Origin: an uncultured Clostridia bacterium
GTDB taxonomy: Bacteria; Bacillota; Clostridia; Oscillospirales; Acutalibacteraceae
Assembly (NCBI GenBank): GCA_947171615.1
Contig: CAMVYG010000112.1
Span: 1-7,146 of the forward strand
Length of the DNA stretch: 7,146 nt
Direction: 5' to 3'
The notes under the pieces are model-generated. The model made no database searches, was not told the DNA's origin, and saw only the letters and a list, made by a program, of their open reading frames with translations. The translations under genes were made by a program, and so were the position numbers. Of the stretch, positions 5,318 through 7,146 are shown piece after piece; position 1 is the stretch's first letter; the number at the start of each line of letters is the position of its first letter.

Positions 5318-6616
5318 ATGGAATTACTGGAAAAACTGGAAATTTTAACCGACGCCGCCAAGTACGATGTGGCCTGCACCTCCAGCGGGGTGGACCGTCC
5401 CGGTCAGCCGGGGAAGCTGGGAAACGCGGTAAAAGCCGGGATCTGCCACAGCTTTGCCGCCGACGGCAGGTGCATTTCCCTTTTGAAGGTGCTGATGAGC
5501 AACGACTGTGCATACGACTGCGCTTACTGCGTCAACCGTCATTCTATCGACGGCCCCAGAACCACCTTTACACCGGAAGAACTGGTAAGCCTTACCATTC
5601 AGTTTTACCGCCGGAATTATATTGAGGGGCTGTTTTTAAGTTCCGCCGTGGTGAAGAACCCGGACTATACCTGCGAGCTGATGCTCACCGCTCTGAAAAA
5701 GCTCAGAGAGGAAGAAAATTTCTGGGGATACGTTCATGTGAAGGCCATTCCCGGCGCAAGCCCCCGGCTTACAGAGCAGCTGGGCTTTTACGCCGACCGC
5801 ATGAGCATCAACATCGAGCTGCCCTCGCAGAAAAGCCTTTCCCTGCTGGCGCCTCAAAAAAGCAAGGAAAAAATTCTGGCTCCCATGGGGCAGATTCGGG
5901 ATGGAATTCGGGAAAACACTTCTGATCTGGTAAAATACCGGGGCGCACAAAAATTTGTGCCTGCCGGGCAGTCCACCCAGATGATCATCGGGGCTTCTCC
6001 GGAAACAGACCGGCAGATCCTTTCCCTCACGGAAGGGCTTTACAAAAGGTACAGCCTGAAGCGTGTTTTCTTTTCCGCCTACATGCCCATGGTCAACGAC
6101 AGAAACCTTCCGGCAAGAGATACGCCCCCGCCTCTGCTGCGGGAGCACCGGCTTTATCAGGCAGACTGGCTGCTGCGGTTTTACGGCTTTCAGGCCGGGG
6201 AAATTCTGGACGACGCACATCCCGATTTCAATCCCCTTTTAGACCCAAAATGCAACTGGGCGGTAAACCACATGGAGCATTTTCCCATGGAAGTAAACCG
6301 CGCTCCTTACGAAATGCTGCTGCGGGTGCCGGGCATCGGGGTAAAAAGCGCCCAGCGCATTCGCTCTGCCCGGCGGTATGCCAAGCTGGATTTCGACGCC
6401 CTGAAAAAGCTGGGCGTGGTATTGAAGCGGGCCAAATATTTCATCGTCTGTAACGGAAAAAGCATTTCTCCCCTGCCCACCGACAACCCGGCGGTCATTG
6501 CAGGGGCCGTCAGCGAACGGGGCTTTTCTCAGCGGGAGCTGGCGCCTCCGGAGCAGCTGTCTCTGTTTTCACCCAGCAGGGAGGATCAGGTAAAATGTCT
6601 GACAGGTCAAATTTAG
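5318..6616 (+). CDS. Putative DNA modification/repair radical SAM protein (rSAM_link_UDG family)
   Basis: A 432-residue protein recognised as the radical SAM family annotated 'putative DNA modification/repair' (TIGR03916 type). C64, C68 and C71 in CAYDCAYC form the CX3CX2C site for the [4Fe-4S] cluster that cleaves S-adenosylmethionine. Further cysteines C20, C43 and C52 precede it in the N-terminal region. The SAM barrel runs to about 270 (FLSSAVVKNPDYT, HVKAIPGA, INIELPS). A C-terminal helix-hairpin-helix (LLRVPGIGVKSAQRIRSAR, 334-352) suggests DNA binding, and QLSLF at 413-417 is a consensus sliding-clamp motif. The substrate is unknown. AAAGAGGA lies 8 nt before the ATG; the gene begins 36 nt after the RidA-family gene and overlaps the next by 22 bp. 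Family members are almost always paired with the protein encoded next, as here. Confidence 0.92.
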   Translation: MELLEKLEILTDAAKYDVACTSSGVDRPGQPGKLGNAVKAGICHSFAADGRCISLLKVLMSNDCAYDCAYCVNRHSIDGPRTTFTPEELVSLTIQFYRRNYIEGLFLSSAVVKNPDYTCELMLTALKKLREEENFWGYVHVKAIPGASPRLTEQLGFYADRMSINIELPSQKSLSLLAPQKSKEKILAPMGQIRDGIRENTSDLVKYRGAQKFVPAGQSTQMIIGASPETDRQILSLTEGLYKRYSLKRVFFSAYMPMVNDRNLPARDTPPPLLREHRLYQADWLLRFYGFQAGEILDDAHPDFNPLLDPKCNWAVNHMEHFPMEVNRAPYEMLLRVPGIGVKSAQRIRSARRYAKLDFDALKKLGVVLKRAKYFIVCNGKSISPLPTDNPAVIAGAVSERGFSQRELAPPEQLSLFSPSREDQVKCLTGQI

Positions 6617-7146
6617 TATACCGGTATGATGGCACCTTTCCCGGCTTTCTCTGCTGTGTGGCGGAATGCTTCCAGGATAAGCGGCTGCCTCAGGAGATTC
6701 AGCGGCTGGACGAGCCACAGGAGACCCTTTTTCCCATAAAGGCTATTGACACCCTGCCGGAGCTGGCGGACAGGGTGGAAAAATCTATTCCCCGAAAGGT
6801 TTCTCCGGAAGCCTACCACATGCTTCGCAGCGCCTTTCTCACCTGTATGGAGGAAAAGGAACTTACCATGCTCCGCTTTTTGCTGTTGGGCTATAAATAT
6901 GGCCCAAAGGTCACAAAGCTTGCCGCCAACGATCACGTTCATGCCATCAATAAGGCGCTGCTGTACTTGAAAAATGAAGCTCATTACCACGTGGAATTCC
7001 TGCGGTTTTCCGACCTGGGAGAATTTCTGGCGGCGGAGATCACCCCCAACAACAACGTGCTGCCTGTGATCGCCCCTCACTTCTGCGACAGGTTTTCCTG
7101 TGAAAATCTGATGATCTATGACAAGACCCATCACCTTGGCTTTCTC
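6595..7146 (+). CDS. DUF4130 / 'probable DNA metabolism protein', partner of the radical SAM protein (3' end cut by window)
   Basis: The first 184 codons of a gene that is still open at the window edge. It starts with the typical YRYDGTFPGFLCCVAECF (9-26), then LFPIKAIDT (45-53), a helical region, LRFLLLGYKYGPKV (93-106) and HYHVEFLRFSDLGEF (131-145). This matches the TIGR03915/DUF4130 family, which co-occurs with the radical SAM protein and in many bacteria is fused at its C-terminus to a uracil-DNA-glycosylase-like domain. Whether that domain is present cannot be seen here. GGGAGG lies about 10 nt before ATG 6595, inside the radical SAM gene, giving a 22-bp overlap and likely translational coupling. 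QETLF (42-46) loosely fits the clamp motif QxxLF, but may simply be a conserved structural segment. Function is unknown; a joint role with the radical SAM enzyme in DNA repair or modification is inferred from pairing. Confidence 0.88.
   Translation, partial: MSDRSNLVYRYDGTFPGFLCCVAECFQDKRLPQEIQRLDEPQETLFPIKAIDTLPELADRVEKSIPRKVSPEAYHMLRSAFLTCMEEKELTMLRFLLLGYKYGPKVTKLAANDHVHAINKALLYLKNEAHYHVEFLRFSDLGEFLAAEITPNNNVLPVIAPHFCDRFSCENLMIYDKTHHLGFL

Noticed and set aside
5636..6220. A 194-codon minus-strand frame
   Set aside because: It sits wholly inside the radical SAM gene and has no family-like motif.
6613..7134. A 173-codon minus-strand frame at the window end
   Set aside because: The plus strand here encodes the DUF4130-family protein with clear family motifs and a ribosome binding site. 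The minus-strand frame is its shadow.

Overview
The window looks like chromosome from a Gram-positive Clostridia member, most likely Lachnospiraceae-like. The evidence is strong AGGAGG-type ribosome binding sites, vegetative TTGACA/TATAAT promoters, a Gram-positive LexA operator type, AAAAGAGCC...GGCTCTTTT terminators, and protein families typical of that group (DUF975, CmpB-type 'ABC transporter type IV', a Clostridia-type Y-family polymerase). All supported genes lie on the + strand. I found no tRNA, rRNA, CRISPR array, transposase or phage gene.

Layout. Positions 1-45 may hold the last codons of an upstream gene, followed by a strong intrinsic terminator (75-106). Positions 107-300 have no convincing gene. 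A promoter at 301-329 drives a 613-residue membrane protein (434-2275), a DUF975 region fused to a CmpB-like region; its leader carries a perfect 12-bp inverted repeat. After a 174-bp gap comes a Bax-inhibitor-1/YccA-like seven-helix membrane protein (2450-3262), closed by a second intrinsic terminator (3328-3357).

The most interesting part starts at 3511. A near-consensus promoter (TTGACT, 17 bp, TATAAT) has one LexA box filling its spacer and a second LexA box just downstream of the expected transcription start. A roughly 154-nt leader follows, with inverted repeats and a possible 34-codon leader ORF. Then come four tightly packed genes: a Y-family translesion DNA polymerase (3700-4920), a RidA/YjgF-family protein (4913-5281, 8-bp overlap), a radical SAM protein of the 'putative DNA modification/repair' family (5318-6616), and its obligate partner of the DUF4130/'probable DNA metabolism protein' family (6595 to the window end, 22-bp overlap, truncated by the window).

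Interpretation. The last four genes look like one SOS-induced operon. It places the uncharacterised radical SAM/DUF4130 pair, so far linked to DNA repair mainly by its association with a uracil-DNA-glycosylase-like domain, under LexA control next to a lesion-bypass polymerase. The polymerase carries a QTTLF peptide and the radical SAM protein a canonical QLSLF peptide near its C-terminus, both matching the sliding-clamp binding motif. This suggests, but does not prove, that both act at the replication clamp on damaged DNA.
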